Assembly (NCBI GenBank): GCA_023630585.1
Contig: CM042558.1
Coordinates: 3,224,300-3,288,299 of the forward strand
Direction of reading: 5' to 3'
From: Cranoglanis bouderius
Taxonomy: Eukaryota > Chordata > Actinopteri > Siluriformes > Cranoglanididae
DNA length: 64,000 nucleotides
A program made the translations under genes and the position numbers. Each line of letters starts with the position of its first letter. Position 1 is the first letter of the stretch. The notes beneath the pieces are model-generated. The model was given only the letters and a program-made list of their open reading frames with translations, was not told the origin of the DNA and ran no database searches. Positions 52,112 to 62,988 of this stretch are shown here, piece by piece.

Positions 52112-54049
52112 ATAGGAAGGGGAAGGCAAACGGCTTGGCATTAAACTGGATTTTTTATTTTTATTTTTTTTAATTTGACATGACATGAAACTCACAGCCT
52201 TTTTTTTTTTTTTTAAAGAACCATTTATCAGCTAGTCATTTAGCACCAAGATAGCATTGCATCCTGCTCATCTCTCATGGTCAACCTCAGCAAGTTAAGG
52301 ACGGGTTATGACTGAGCTGAACTGAACTTCAGAGAAGCGCTGGCAAAAACATGATCTGCATAATCTCTCACTTCATAAAAGTCAAAATAACTGGGAATGT
52401 GTTAAACATTAAAAGGCTTCAGAGCTGGGGTTGACACAAAAAAAAATAATAAAAAATCAGCTTGTGCAGCAAGCTTAAATGGCTGTCTTACTAACTTAAA
52501 TATATGTGGTCCAAATGGAACTCATGTGCCTAAAGTTATTACCTACAGCTGGCCTCCAAATCCTGCCTGACCTGCACTGAAACTGGAGGACAGAACAAGA
52601 ACTCTGATTTTAAAACCAAATAATTTGCTGAGGGGTCTTGTGTACGATGAACATTAAGTAGGGGGGAAAAACTCCTACTCTTTAAGCTTATATCAGCATG
52701 AGCCACCCCCTTTACTTCCTCCCCTCCATCTCCTCTTTAGCAGACCAGCTGCGTTAATGGAATTAAGGATATGCCTTTATACGCATGAGGGCATGCTATA
52801 TTTTCATTATTCCTGTGAGAAGTCGGTGGTTGTGTGCCACCCTGAGCTCACGTTGCCAGCGCAAGTACAACGCTTTTAAATAGGAGAAAGTGATGAGTGA
52901 TAAGTAAGGTTTTGCTGTTCGCTCCTAAAACCAAAAGAACAAAAGCTCCTCTTCTCATTCACCAATTTCCAGCAACGCTCACGGGCATATCGTTGAGAAA
53001 GCCGTCAATCATTGGACTTCGGCTAATAACGACCGAGACTGCAAGCACGACGGCGGGGGCAGCAGGTTTATCGTGAAAGTTGAAAGCGCTGGAACCTGAG
53101 ATGTTCGAGGAGGGGGTAGTAGATGAGGAGGTGAGGGAGCTGGGTAGACTAAAAGCATTAAAGCGCTGCTGCATCGCTGTTTTTAAGGTAGAGCTGTAAT
53201 GAGGACTAATGCCCTGTCCACAACTTGCCTTGTAAGTGGTCATTTGCAAGTAGAAACGACAGAATTTTCCTCCTCGGCACTTTGAAGTGGGGAAAAAAAA
53301 AAAAAAAAAAAAACATGGACGCCTCTGTGTTCGTCTTTTGTTAGCACCAACATGGAGATGTTTATTTACCTCCTCAAAGAGCCAACCATACAGTCATTGT
53401 TTTAGCTGTATGTTGTCTGATCTAAAGCGAATACTTGTATCTATAGTATGTCTAATTTTAGTGCCTAAACAGCACTGTGGGAAGGTAATGTAGGAAACTG
53501 TGTAGAAACCAAAGTGAAAATACACCAATATGTCGATGAATGTCAATATATTTGGTGTTGGGTACAAAATTGGTACTGGACGTCACTGAAGAGAACATGT
53601 CGGTTCATTCTAGAGATTGGGAAACAAAACAAAACACAACACACCTGGTGTCTTCAATCAGAGTTTTTGTTGATGAATGCATAGAAAAGAGGAATATTAC
53701 CCTCCATGGGCTACTGCTAATAGTGAGGGTAATGGGTGGGGAGGGTTAATCGGATTAATGTTTAACAAAAAGGGAGCAGGGTACAGTAAGGAGCACAGCG
53801 ACAGAGTGAGTAAGAGATGTAAGAGGAGGCCATGCAGCTTTATGGCCGTGTGCGGCATTTCAATCAGCTCAACTTATGCAACAGCCTGCACATCTGCTCG
53901 CCTTGCTAACGTGGCTAACTGGCGGAAAATTCATTAAATAAAAACCCCACACACTCTGTCTCACACACACACACACACACAGGAAATACGGCGAGGAGGT
54001 TTTTACACGCCAAATTTTGAATTGTAGCAAATGGTCGTGTGTATGTATG

Positions 54050-54080
<31 letters not shown>

Positions 54081-54704
54081 CTGAGAAAGCGGGTTAAGTT
54101 CGTTACGCCTCTCTCTGTTTCCGCCTCAGAGTTTCACAGGAGATTATCTTCAGTAAAAACACACCAACACTGGCTCCAGTTTCAACTCAAACGTTAATTT
54201 TAGCTCGTTTAGTCGTCTGGTCAGGTAGCTAACGCGACAAAATTGAGTTTAGTGAAAGGGAAAAAAAAAACAATGGCTAGCGTTAGCTGCAGTGTGTATT
54301 TGCGTGTTTGTGTGTGTGGGGCCAAGCCCAAGGCGAGGTTCAGACGGGCTAGCGTTAGCCATAACCCCGCTGAGAGACAAGCTAGCTCTCTCTCACACAC
54401 GGCTTTATATGTGAAATTACTGCAGCCCACAACTAAACACAACTGCACCGTGGTGATAAAACACACGCTGTTTGAACCGTAGGTAATAAACATTCAGAGC
54501 AAACAAGTCCTTGACCTTAATTTCGCAACGCATATCGTTTTAGCGCATTAACTGCTCCACCAAACTAGGTAGCTATTAATATCACTAATATCACACACTT
54601 ATCGGAGGCTGGAAGCCATTTAACATGTAGAGAAGATGAGCTGCAGTATCTCCGGATACTGGAGTTATAACACATTTAATAATCCATAAACCTCCAGTTA
54701 CACG

Positions 54705-54770
<66 letters not shown>

Positions 54771-54790
54771 ACAGCACAACTCCCTCACAC

Positions 54791-54843
<53 letters not shown>

Positions 54844-54999
54844 TTAGTATATACATTTTCTACATTTATTTCTGTATTTAAATGTAGGAGCTTGTGTGTG
54901 TGTGCGTGTTTTTTTTTTACTGTAAGGTTAGCACGCTAAGCTGCACTTGAACACTGACTACAGTCAGTAACACACAAAGAGAAAAAAGGAGGAACCTAC
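52112..54999. other. kansl1 intron 1
   Basis: Between the non-coding and first coding exons. It includes a poly-A at 53289-53310, (CA)n at 53965-53980, (AATA)n at 54048-54080 and two (TA)n tracts at 54706-54768 and 54797-54841. An open frame at 53249-52959 (minus) has no recognisable product. Confidence 0.55.
54706..54841. repeat. Paired (TA)n microsatellites
   Basis: About 62 bases of TA, a 28-base spacer (ataacagcacaactccctca and on), then about 45 bases of TA. Long TA tracts close to the promoter-proximal exon of kansl1 are likely polymorphic. Confidence 0.95.
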
Positions 55000-55450
55000 C
55001 ACGTGACGGGCGCGAGGGAATTTCGGCAGCGATTCCGCACTCGTTTCAGTTTAAAAAAAAAACAAAAAACTTGCACTTTAAAGGAGAAAAAATAAATAAA
55101 TAAACGCTACACCAGAGTAAACAGGTTTCTGGGGCATTTCCCGGTGCGTTCACCGCGTACAAATCCGCTTCTCCGTAAAGCCCGCGTTCATTCACGCGCC
55201 CTTTCGGTCTGGTTCCGTGATCACGAAATGGGCGAAGCTGCAACCTCGCCGTCCGCTCGGCGCGTTACACGCAGACAAAAACAAAATAACGCACTTTTCC
55301 ATACAACGCCGAGCGATTTTTCTGCGCCTCGGGTGTGAGATCCTTCAACACGCGCCCTTATCGACAGGATCGAGGTGCTGAAGATCACCGATTTCGGGGT
55401 AGTTTTGAATCATCGTTAGAGGGAGAAGCGCGCGGAAGATGGCGGCCGGT
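55000..55450 (-). other. kansl1: kansl1 probable non-coding exon 1
   Basis: On the minus strand, donor GTAGGT (complement of acctac at 54994-54999) follows a GC- and CpG-rich sequence (accgcgtac, ttcacgcgccc). Human KANSL1 also starts with an untranslated exon. The start site is not determinable here; the upper limit of 55450 is a guess at the edge of the CpG-rich block. Confidence 0.45.
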
Positions 55451-55600
55451 TCATCTCTTCTCCTCTCCTCTCCACTGCTTTGGCCAAACAGCGCACGCAG
55501 AGGCGGGAGAAGACATGCCTCACGCGCCGCCGCCGCCACATTACAAGCACGCGCGCACACGCACACATGGGCCGCCAGAGGGCGCGCGCGTGCCCCCCCC
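55130..55600. promoter_or_regulatory. CpG-rich promoter region of kansl1
   Basis: CpG density is far above that of the rest of the window (for example gcgcgttacacgcagac, cacgcgccgccgccgccac, gagggcgcgcgcgtgc). No TATA box is seen. It fits a housekeeping CpG-island promoter reading to the left. Confidence 0.55.
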
Positions 55601-55606
55601 CCCCCC

Positions 55607-55676
<70 letters not shown>
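55596..55676 (+). repeat. C-run followed by long T-runs
   Basis: About 14 C, then T-runs of about 32 and 32 broken by aaac. The apparent poly-proline/poly-phenylalanine reading frames here are artefacts of this tract. Its length is likely to be unreliable in the assembly. Confidence 0.95.
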
Positions 55677-55799
55677 CTTTCCTCCAAACCGGAAATACGC
55701 GTTGTGAAATTGGCCACATCCCAAACCGCACTCTACCCTACCCAATAGTGTGCCACCACACCACACCACAGTGGGCCTGCTGTTTTGACGTGCACTATA

Positions 55800-56130
55800 C
55801 AGTACTGTGCAAAAGTTTTAGGCGCATGCAAATAAATGCTGTAGCGCAAAAGACGCCTTCAAAATAATGAAATTAAATGTTTCTACATTTAAAAAAATAA
55901 AAAAATAATACCGTAAAGGGTAGTAAATGAAGCAAAGTCAACATTTGGTGCAACAAAAAATTTAAATTTCAATAAAAATAGTAGTCTCCGGTACAATTAG
56001 TGCAGTTTTATAAGGAAATGAGCTGGTAAGTTTTATTGAGCATCTTGCAGAACCAGACACAGTTCTTCTGGACACTTTGACTTTCGCACTCGGCTTCTTA
56101 TTTTTGCAGCAAAACCCAGCAGCCTTCATT
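55800..56130 (-). mobile_element. Truncated Tc1-like element end
   Basis: It starts cagtactgtgcaaaagtttt and continues like the left third of the element at 30771 (caacatttggtgcaac; aatgagctggtaag; accagacacagttcttc). It breaks off near 56130. The opposite terminal repeat is absent. Confidence 0.75.
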
Positions 56131-56537
56131 GTGTTTTTTTGTCTGAAAAGTGTCTCTTACGTCACATGCTGCTTTCCTTAATGAATATGATATTGTCATG
56201 TGATATCTGATATTTTGATATTGAATTTCACCAAGAGTCAGGAATAATATGGACACGTTGGTAAACAGTTCATTGCCGCATTTGAAATTGAAATGAGATT
56301 TTTTTTAGTGGAGGCTGTGCTTAAAGCAGTGGCATGGGATGCAAACTCACATTTGTACACCAACAATCAAGTCAACAATCAGGTTTAGGATTAATCATTA
56401 ATACCAAATGTTTGTGAAGGGGAACAAATTGAGCGAAAATGTTTAATTTATTGTGTGTATTTGTGTGTTTCTTTTTTTTACACAATCATTTCTATCCATT
56501 TCTGAAGTTTGCTAATAATTTTAGAGTTGACTGCATG

Positions 56538-57847
56538 CAGTGCTGTGAAAAAGTATTCTGATTTCTTCTGTTTTTGTGTATATCTCATACTTTAGATCTT
56601 CAGACAAAATACAACATAAAACCAAGGCGACCTGAGTAAACACACAATGCAGTTTTTATTTATTTATTTTTTGTTGAAGCAAAAAAGTTATCCGACACCT
56701 ATCACCCATGTGAAAAACTAATTGCTCCCTTAAATTTAAAATCTGTTTGTGCCACCTTTAGCAGCAATAACTGCAACCAAATGCTTCCGATAACTGGAGC
56801 TCAGTCTTTCACTTACTTCTAGGACTAGGACTTACTCCTACGCTTTGGATCATTGTCTTGCTGCATAATCCAGCTGCGCTTGAGTTTTAACTTACGGACG
56901 GAAGACCGGACATTCTCCTTTAGGATTTTCTGGTAGAGAGCAGAATTCATGTTTCTCTCAATTATTGCAAGTTGCCTAGGCCCTGAAGCAGCAAAGCATC
57001 CCCACACCATCACACTGCCACCACCATGCTTGACCATAGGTATGATGTTCTTTTTGTGGAATTCTGTGTTTGGTTTACGCCAGATGTAACGGGACCCCTG
57101 TCTTCCAAACAGTTCCACTTTCGACTCATCAATCCACAGAACATTCTCCCAAAAGGTTTGAGGATCATCAAGGTTTGTTTTGGCAAAATTCAGATGGGTC
57201 TTAATGTTCTTCTGGGTTAGCAGTGGTTTTCACCTTGCCACTCTTCCATGGATGCCATTTTTGCCCAGTGTCTTTCTGATAGTGGAGTCATGAACACTGA
57301 CCTTTATTGATGCAAGAGGTCTGTAGGTCCTTTGATGTTGCCCTTGGCTCTTTTGTGACTTCCTGGATGAGTAGTTGCTGTGCTCTTGGAGGAATTTTGG
57401 AAGGTCGGCCACATCTGGGAAGGTTCACTGATGTATTTCAATCACCTTCTTCCTCATCATTTATGGAATTTCTTTCAATTTTGGCATAGTGTGTTACTGG
57501 ATAAGACCTTTTAACCGACATCATGCTGTTGAAAAAGTTCTATTTAAGTGTTGATTTGATTGAACAGGGTTTGCAGTAATCAGGCCTGGTTGCGTCTAGT
57601 CCAGCTGAACCCCATTATGAATGCAGTTTCATAGATTTGTTGAATTAGTAAGTACGGGGGCAAATACATTTTCACACAGGCCCAGTTGGTACTGGATAAC
57701 TTTTTTGCTTCAATAAATAACATTATCATTTAAAAACTGTATTTTGTGTTTACTCAGGTTGCCTTCGTTTTACAGTATCTTAGATTTTGTTTTCATTTCT
57801 ATAACAATTTAGTATGAGAAGAAATCATACTTTTTCAGAGCACCGTA
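56538..57847 (-). mobile_element. Tc1-like transposon with long ends, inactive
   Basis: Ends cagtgctgtgaaaaagtatt and complement ctttttcagagcaccg. Minus-strand transposase pieces: STIRKTLGKNGIHGRVAR, then MELFGRQGSRYIWRKPNTEF and VKHGGGSVMVWGCFAASGPR, LIMQQDNDPKRRSKS-type (here WIMQQDNDPKRR). The C-terminal part is deleted near 56820. Frame broken near 57230. Confidence 0.88.
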
Positions 57848-58441
57848 TTGACATCATCACTTATAGAAGGATCTTGGCCACATTTTAAACCCCTTTATAT
57901 TCTTAGGTTTGTTCACGTGGACCGTCCTCTTCAATTCAGACCACAGGTTCTCAGTAGGGTTCACATCCAGAAATGCTTCTAAACAGCTTGTCGTTATAAA
58001 AGCCGCCTTTAACAGTTGATTGTGAAACTTGACAAATATAAGAATCCATTAAACTGTGCAGATCTAAAACTTTTTTGTGCTCATGGGTGCAGTGATTTCA
58101 GAAATCGGAAACTTAATTGAGTTTAATAGTATTTTTAACTGCTTATGTATTTTATATCCATTATCTGAATTGTACAGGTCAAACAGCTACCTCTGTCTGT
58201 GCTGTGCTGAAAGTTCTTTGGTTGTTCCCATGGTAATGGATGAAAGGGTTTTCACACATGTAAGCTGAGGAAACATGGTTAAAGGCAACAATAGAGCACC
58301 TGGGGACTGTGAGCAAACCAAAAATATTAAAAATATTTTTTCAAGAATTTAGTTAAAATATGAATTATGGGATGTTTCTATACTATACTATACTATTTTG
58401 TAATTGATTTCATTACAAATGATCTCATGTTTGCTTTCAAT

Positions 58442-58821
58442 TCAGTTTACTTACACTGGGACTAAGAGACCCAAACCTGTTCCAGCATGACGATGCCCCT
58501 GTGCACAAAGCGAGCTCCATGAAGACATGGTTTGCTAAGTTCGGAGTGGAAGAACTCGGGTGTCCTGCACAGAGCCCTGACCTCAACCCCACCGCACACC
58601 TTTGGGATGAACTGGAACGTCGACTGCACCCCAGACCTCCATCAGTGCCTGACCTCAATAATGCTCTTGAGGCTGAATGAACACGAATCCCCACGGCCAC
58701 ACTCCAAAATCTAGAAGAATGGAGGTTATTATGACAGCAAGGAGGGGAGTAAATCTGGAATGGGATATTCAACGAGGGCATATGGGTGTGATGGTCAGGT
58801 GTGCACAAACCTTTGGACATA
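58442..58821 (+). pseudogene. Tc1-like transposase C-terminal fragment
   Basis: Plus strand: FQHDDAPVHKASSMKTWFAK and FGVEELGCPAQSPDLNPTAH, then LWDELERRLHPRPP. This holds the second and third acidic residues of the DDE triad. It ends with the border ctttggacata, and a different Tc1 end begins directly at 58822. Confidence 0.85.
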
Positions 58822-58870
58822 CAGTACTGTGCAAAAGTTTAAGCCACCCTATTTGTAGACTATTAATGAC
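58822..58870. mobile_element. Solo 'cagtactgtgcaaaag' Tc1-like end
   Basis: cagtactgtgcaaaagttta then agccaccctatttgtagac. No partner end nearby. Confidence 0.6.
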
Positions 58871-58929
58871 ATAATATTCATATTATGAAAGTTGCATTGT
58901 CACAAAGAAACTTTACAGATATCCGTATA

Positions 58930-59065
58930 TAGAAATCAATTTTAATTTATCCCTGATGAGCAAGCCAGAGCTGGTGATGGCGAGGAAAAACTCCCTGAGA
59001 CAACATGAGGAAGAATCCTTGAGAGGAACCAGACTCCAAAGGGAACCCATCCTCTTCTGCTACCA
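58930..59065. repeat. Interspersed repeat ('gagcaagccagag' family), copy 2
   Basis: tatccctgatgagcaagcca, then gaaaaactccctgagacaac and ccagactccaaagggaaccc. Near match to 4836-4985. Confidence 0.65.
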
Positions 59066-59899
59066 TATCGAGTCAAGCAGTGCTAAGTACGTTGGAAAGA
59101 TGTTCAGTATAAGCATCAAGGTCTTTTTTTTTATTTCAGTAAAGTTTCAGCTTTAAGTCTACAATTTATCCACTGTAAAATGAATGAGCTGTAAAATAAT
59201 AGAGCAAAGGTTAACATTCATTGGACAACAGGCTTTTTAATACATAATTTTGGGTCCCGCCTGGAGGCACGGCTTAACTACGGGTCAATAAGAGTATTAC
59301 GGGTAGTTTTATTTCAAACATAAACATATCAGCACCAGTTAGACTCAAGGAGTGCTCTGAGTTGCAGTAGTGGTCAGTTGAGTTGCTTAATTCAGTAGTA
59401 GTAGTGCTGTGATCAAGCACCACATGTACTGCCTTTTCCTCCGACAGACATAATGAAAAGTTTCAACAGTCTGAAACAGTGAAGAGGATGGTGAGGCAGG
59501 CAAGAAAACACAATTATTACAGTCAGAGGATTGTAGGACAACTACATTTTACCCACTGACACTACAGTTGTATTTGCAACTGTATATTGTGGTCCAAATG
59601 AAAACCAAAATCTGAGAAAACCCAGAAACATTTTTGCCATGAACAACACTGCCTTGTTTGGGAAAGCTTATCCGGAAAAGTCCCTAATGATTTCAGGACT
59701 GTTTTGCTGCTCCTGTAGAGATTGCCAGCATCAGGAATTTCACTACGCACCAGAATACCGTTGCTCAAAACCTGCCCACCTCTGCCAGGAGGTTAAGACT
59801 GGTCCATAGATGGATCCTTTAATAAGATGTTGACCCTAGATTTCATAAATCTGAACACTGTCTCAACACAATCTAAAAAAAAATACACATGATCTAAAC

Positions 59900-59965
<66 letters not shown>

Positions 59966-60883
59966 TAATGGCCCCTAACACCTTAAATGGTTCCAGAAGT
60001 ATCAGAAGTAGCACTCCACTGGGTAAATACACTTACAGTACATCAGCCTTCATAAAGACTGAACTGACAGAACCCAATATGACTAATTAACTGACTTGCA
60101 ATTTGAGTTAAAAAAAATAATAATAAAAATCATATCCCCACTTTAGTATGCAATCGGTTCAAGTAAACATTACTTCATTTTTTTCCCCTAAGTTTTACTA
60201 GTTTTTTTCTAGTGTAAGTAAAATATACACTTTTGGTTTTATCTACATATTTACATGAATTAATGTAGTACAGAACCTAAAGCAATTAAGTAATTCAAAT
60301 GATTTGCTTTCTTTCAGTGCATTTATAGATTGTCCTTACTATTACTACACTATAAGTGTTAGATTATGTTCATAAAAATCTCTTAAATCTGTACTGATCG
60401 GGTCCACAGGGTCCCTCGCTACAAAAATATTTGCAAACCCTTGTTATATATGGTAAACATTTCACCTTTTCTGGAACCAGTAGCTCATAGTTTTCACCCA
60501 GTGTGTAAACATCTCTGGTATATGAATTTATTTATTTATTATTTATTTATTTATTTTAGTTTAGATTATAAATTATATTAGGTTGACATTAGGCCAGTGT
60601 GCGCTCCTGGGTATACTCATGGAAGTATCTGGTACATTCTGTACAATGGCTGTCATGAAGCATTTCTTCCAGCTCAGACACAGACTCAGCTGGCTCTATG
60701 TGCAACTGCTGCTTGACACCATGCAGTCGTTCTGTAACGAGCTCGTTTTTCCAAATGACAAACGCGATCAGCTCACCCACAACTCCCTGCCAGTGCAGTC
60801 ACATTGCTGCCCCATTCACTTACTATCTCTCCCTCTCACCTCCCACCACCTCCTTTCTCTCCTCCCACTCCATGGACGGCCTG
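59066..60883. other. Intergenic region upstream of the CHCH gene
   Basis: AT-rich, with (ATT)n at 59901-59964 and (TTTA)n near 60528-60556. A pyrimidine-rich stretch (ctccctctcacctcccaccacc) comes shortly before the TATA box of the next gene. No exon was recognised. Confidence 0.5.
59901..59964 (+). repeat. (ATT)n microsatellite
   Basis: About 21 perfect ATT units. Confidence 0.95.
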
Positions 60884-60891
60884 TATAAATA
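60884..60891 (+). promoter_or_regulatory. TATA box of the CHCH gene
   Basis: TATAAATA about 105 bases upstream of the start codon at 60994. A transcription start near 60915 would follow and give a leader of about 80 nt. The leader may contain an acceptor-like ctcttgcaaacag ending at 60980, so a spliced leader is also possible. Confidence 0.55.
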
Positions 60892-60993
60892 TGTCCTCTC
60901 ACGTGTTTTTTTTTTCTTTTTCTTTTCTCGTGAAGAACATTTCTTAGCTCTTCTGCAGTCTTTCTCTCTCTTGCAAACAGATAGAAACCAGAG

Positions 60994-62904
60994 ATGCCCG
61001 AGTCTTCAGACGTTCCTGCTCAGTGCCAAGTCCTCAAAGAGGAGGTGGACAAATGGTGAGACCAAATTTTTTTTATATGGATTAACAATACTAATTCAAT
61101 GGGGTTACTGACTATATCAGGTTATATTGTAACAACGTTTGTATTAGTTGTCATTCACCCAGATGCATTATTCAGATATGGAAAAGCATTATAAATGCAT
61201 ACTTGGACCTTCGTGCTGTATTACACTTCAGTTCTTCAGACTTCCTGTGTTCCACAGCACTATCCATTGCCATATCAGTTGTGCACTATCTGACACAAAT
61301 TCATTTGTGCAACGCAATGCAAGGGTTGAATATTAACTAGGTATGTGTGTTCGAGTAGCCCCCTGAAGGACGTCTGGTACATGTGGAATTGATGATGCCG
61401 GCGGAAAATCGTCCATGTCCTGTTTCGTGTACATGTGTACATGTCTTCAAGGGTATATTAAAGATTTTATCATGTTTTGCTTTGTTCCTACAGTCGTAAT
61501 GACCCTCATAAAACAGATTAGCCATGTCAACAATCCGCCCTTTGTCTGGACCGAGGTTAAAGGTCACGCTTATGAAAACTTTTTACCCCTGCTTGAGAGA
61601 ACACAATGTACAGCCATACTGCTATTTTATTTCATCCGCTCCGTCTTAAAGCATGAACTCTTCATATAAATCTCAGCTTTAGAGAATTTGATTTACTATC
61701 TACTGTGTTCGTGTTGCTTTTTTTGTGACTCCAGCATCATGCTGTGAGCCATAATGAAACACCTTACCCTCAGTGCTTCACCTTTTGTCAGCAGTTTACA
61801 GTATATCCATGATATTATGTACTGAATAGTTTAAGAGCTTATTGCGCAGCGAGGTGCAGTACAGAAGCCTTAAATAGATTACAACCGGTTACGATTGACA
61901 TATAACGGCTTTTTAAATTGTTTCTAACTCAGCATTTCACCCAGATCATCCATAAAACTGCAAACATGTCTCTGATGTGAGATTATATGTGCGATATGTT
62001 GGATTTTCCTATCCCATTACACACATAAAAATACAGTGGTATTATCATTATTTCCGCGCTATGTGCTGTGCTCAGATGTTCGGGCATTTTAAATAGTGTG
62101 CTGTCTCGGCACAGTGCTGTATTTAGCAGGACTCTAAGTAATGTATATCTGCAATTTAAATATAGCCATTCTGAACACGTAGGACATGCTAAAGGGCAGG
62201 ACTTGTGTCCAAGATTGTATCATTGGGGGTAACATTACAGGAGTGACCTCTCATCCTCCCAGAGGAATTTGGTGGCTTTGTAGAACTAATATAACTTCCC
62301 TAAATACTGAAAAAAGCATGTTGAATAGACCACATTTTGTCACATACAGTAAGATTTATTTAAGTGAAGCCCATTTGTTCGCAAACAGGGTACAAACTGT
62401 GATGAAACTTGTGTTGGACAGTGATAGCTCTCCATGAAGGTTCTGTTCTAGCCAGCAGAGAGTTCAAATCCCGAGACTGCCACAGGACCACTGGAAGACC
62501 CTCCATTGCTCAAGTCTGTACTTGGATTGTATTCTGCATCAGTCACGTTTGATAAAATGGCAAAAATGTAAAAACGTAAACGACCTGCCAGATGTGATGC
62601 ATGACCTAACAGCTATCTTCACTGAACCCTGAACTTTCATTGTGAAGACCAGTACCAGTACCTGAGGTCATTGATCTCCAATTGTCTTTGCCTGAGTTAA
62701 TGGAAACCATTTCACTTTTTATTTTTGTAGTAAGATGCTCAGTAGCTGGACTGCATTCTGTCATGGGATAGCTGCATTTCAGTAAACTCTTTACTAATTG
62801 TGTGTTATCTGTTATGTAGTGTCCAAGGGAAGGGTGCGGAGGCCTGTAAGGAGCTGATGGAAGCTTTCGAGGCCTGTGTGAAAAGCGCAGTGGAAGCTTC
62901 ATGA
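60994..62904 (+). CDS. Small twin-CX9C (CHCH) protein, 2 exons
   Basis: Exon 1 is 60994-61055 (ATG in accagagATGc; donor GTGAGA, phase 2) and exon 2 is 62820-62904 (acceptor gttatgtag, stop TGA). Joined they encode 48 residues. The first half has AQCQVLKEEVDKC, the second ACKELMEAFEAC: two CX9C motifs eight residues apart (VQGKGAEA), each on a predicted amphipathic helix. This is the coiled-coil-helix fold of proteins oxidised by Mia40/CHCHD4 in the mitochondrial intermembrane space. The 9-8-9 spacing equals that of COX17, but the adjacent copper-binding Cys-Cys pair of COX17 is absent, so a copper chaperone role is not supported. I do not recognise the gene. The role is inferred from the motif only; expression and conservation are untested. 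Confidence 0.75.
61056..62819. other. Intron of the CHCH gene
   Basis: 1.76 kb, AT-rich. No transposon or exon that I can support. Confidence 0.5.
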
Positions 62905-62988
62905 GAAGAAAGCTTCAGTTTCATATCTAAGGTTCAGTCACTAGTCATTTTTTTTATTTTTATAAACATTATAGATCATCAGCACATA

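Larger units (their letters stand above)
34600..55450 (-). other. kansl1: kansl1 gene span, minus strand
   Basis: The span from the inferred non-coding first exon (CpG-rich, about 55000-55450) to a candidate AATAAA (complement of tttatt at 34604-34609). The largest introns (50796-43743 and 54999-52112) carry repeats but no other gene I can support. The gene converges on mapt, as the human pair does. Confidence 0.75.

Noticed and set aside
52959..53249. 96-codon minus-strand frame in kansl1 intron 1 (Ser-rich, ending in PMIDGFLNDMPVSVAGNW)
   Set aside because: No splice sites in phase with kansl1 and no known similarity; it may be a repeat fragment.
55335..55769. Frames of up to 137 codons on both strands with poly-Pro, poly-Phe or poly-Lys
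   Set aside because: They arise from the C/T homopolymer and GC-rich promoter sequence; not a gene.
60583..60888. 101-codon plus-strand frame upstream of the CHCH gene
   Set aside because: It lies before the TATA box, has no recognisable domain and its opposite strand is equally open.
61415..61669. 84-codon frame in the CHCH intron
   Set aside because: No supporting splice sites or family resemblance.
62606..62902. 98-codon minus-strand frame
   Set aside because: Overlaps CHCH exon 2 in antisense; the twin-CX9C reading on the plus strand with splice sites is far better supported.
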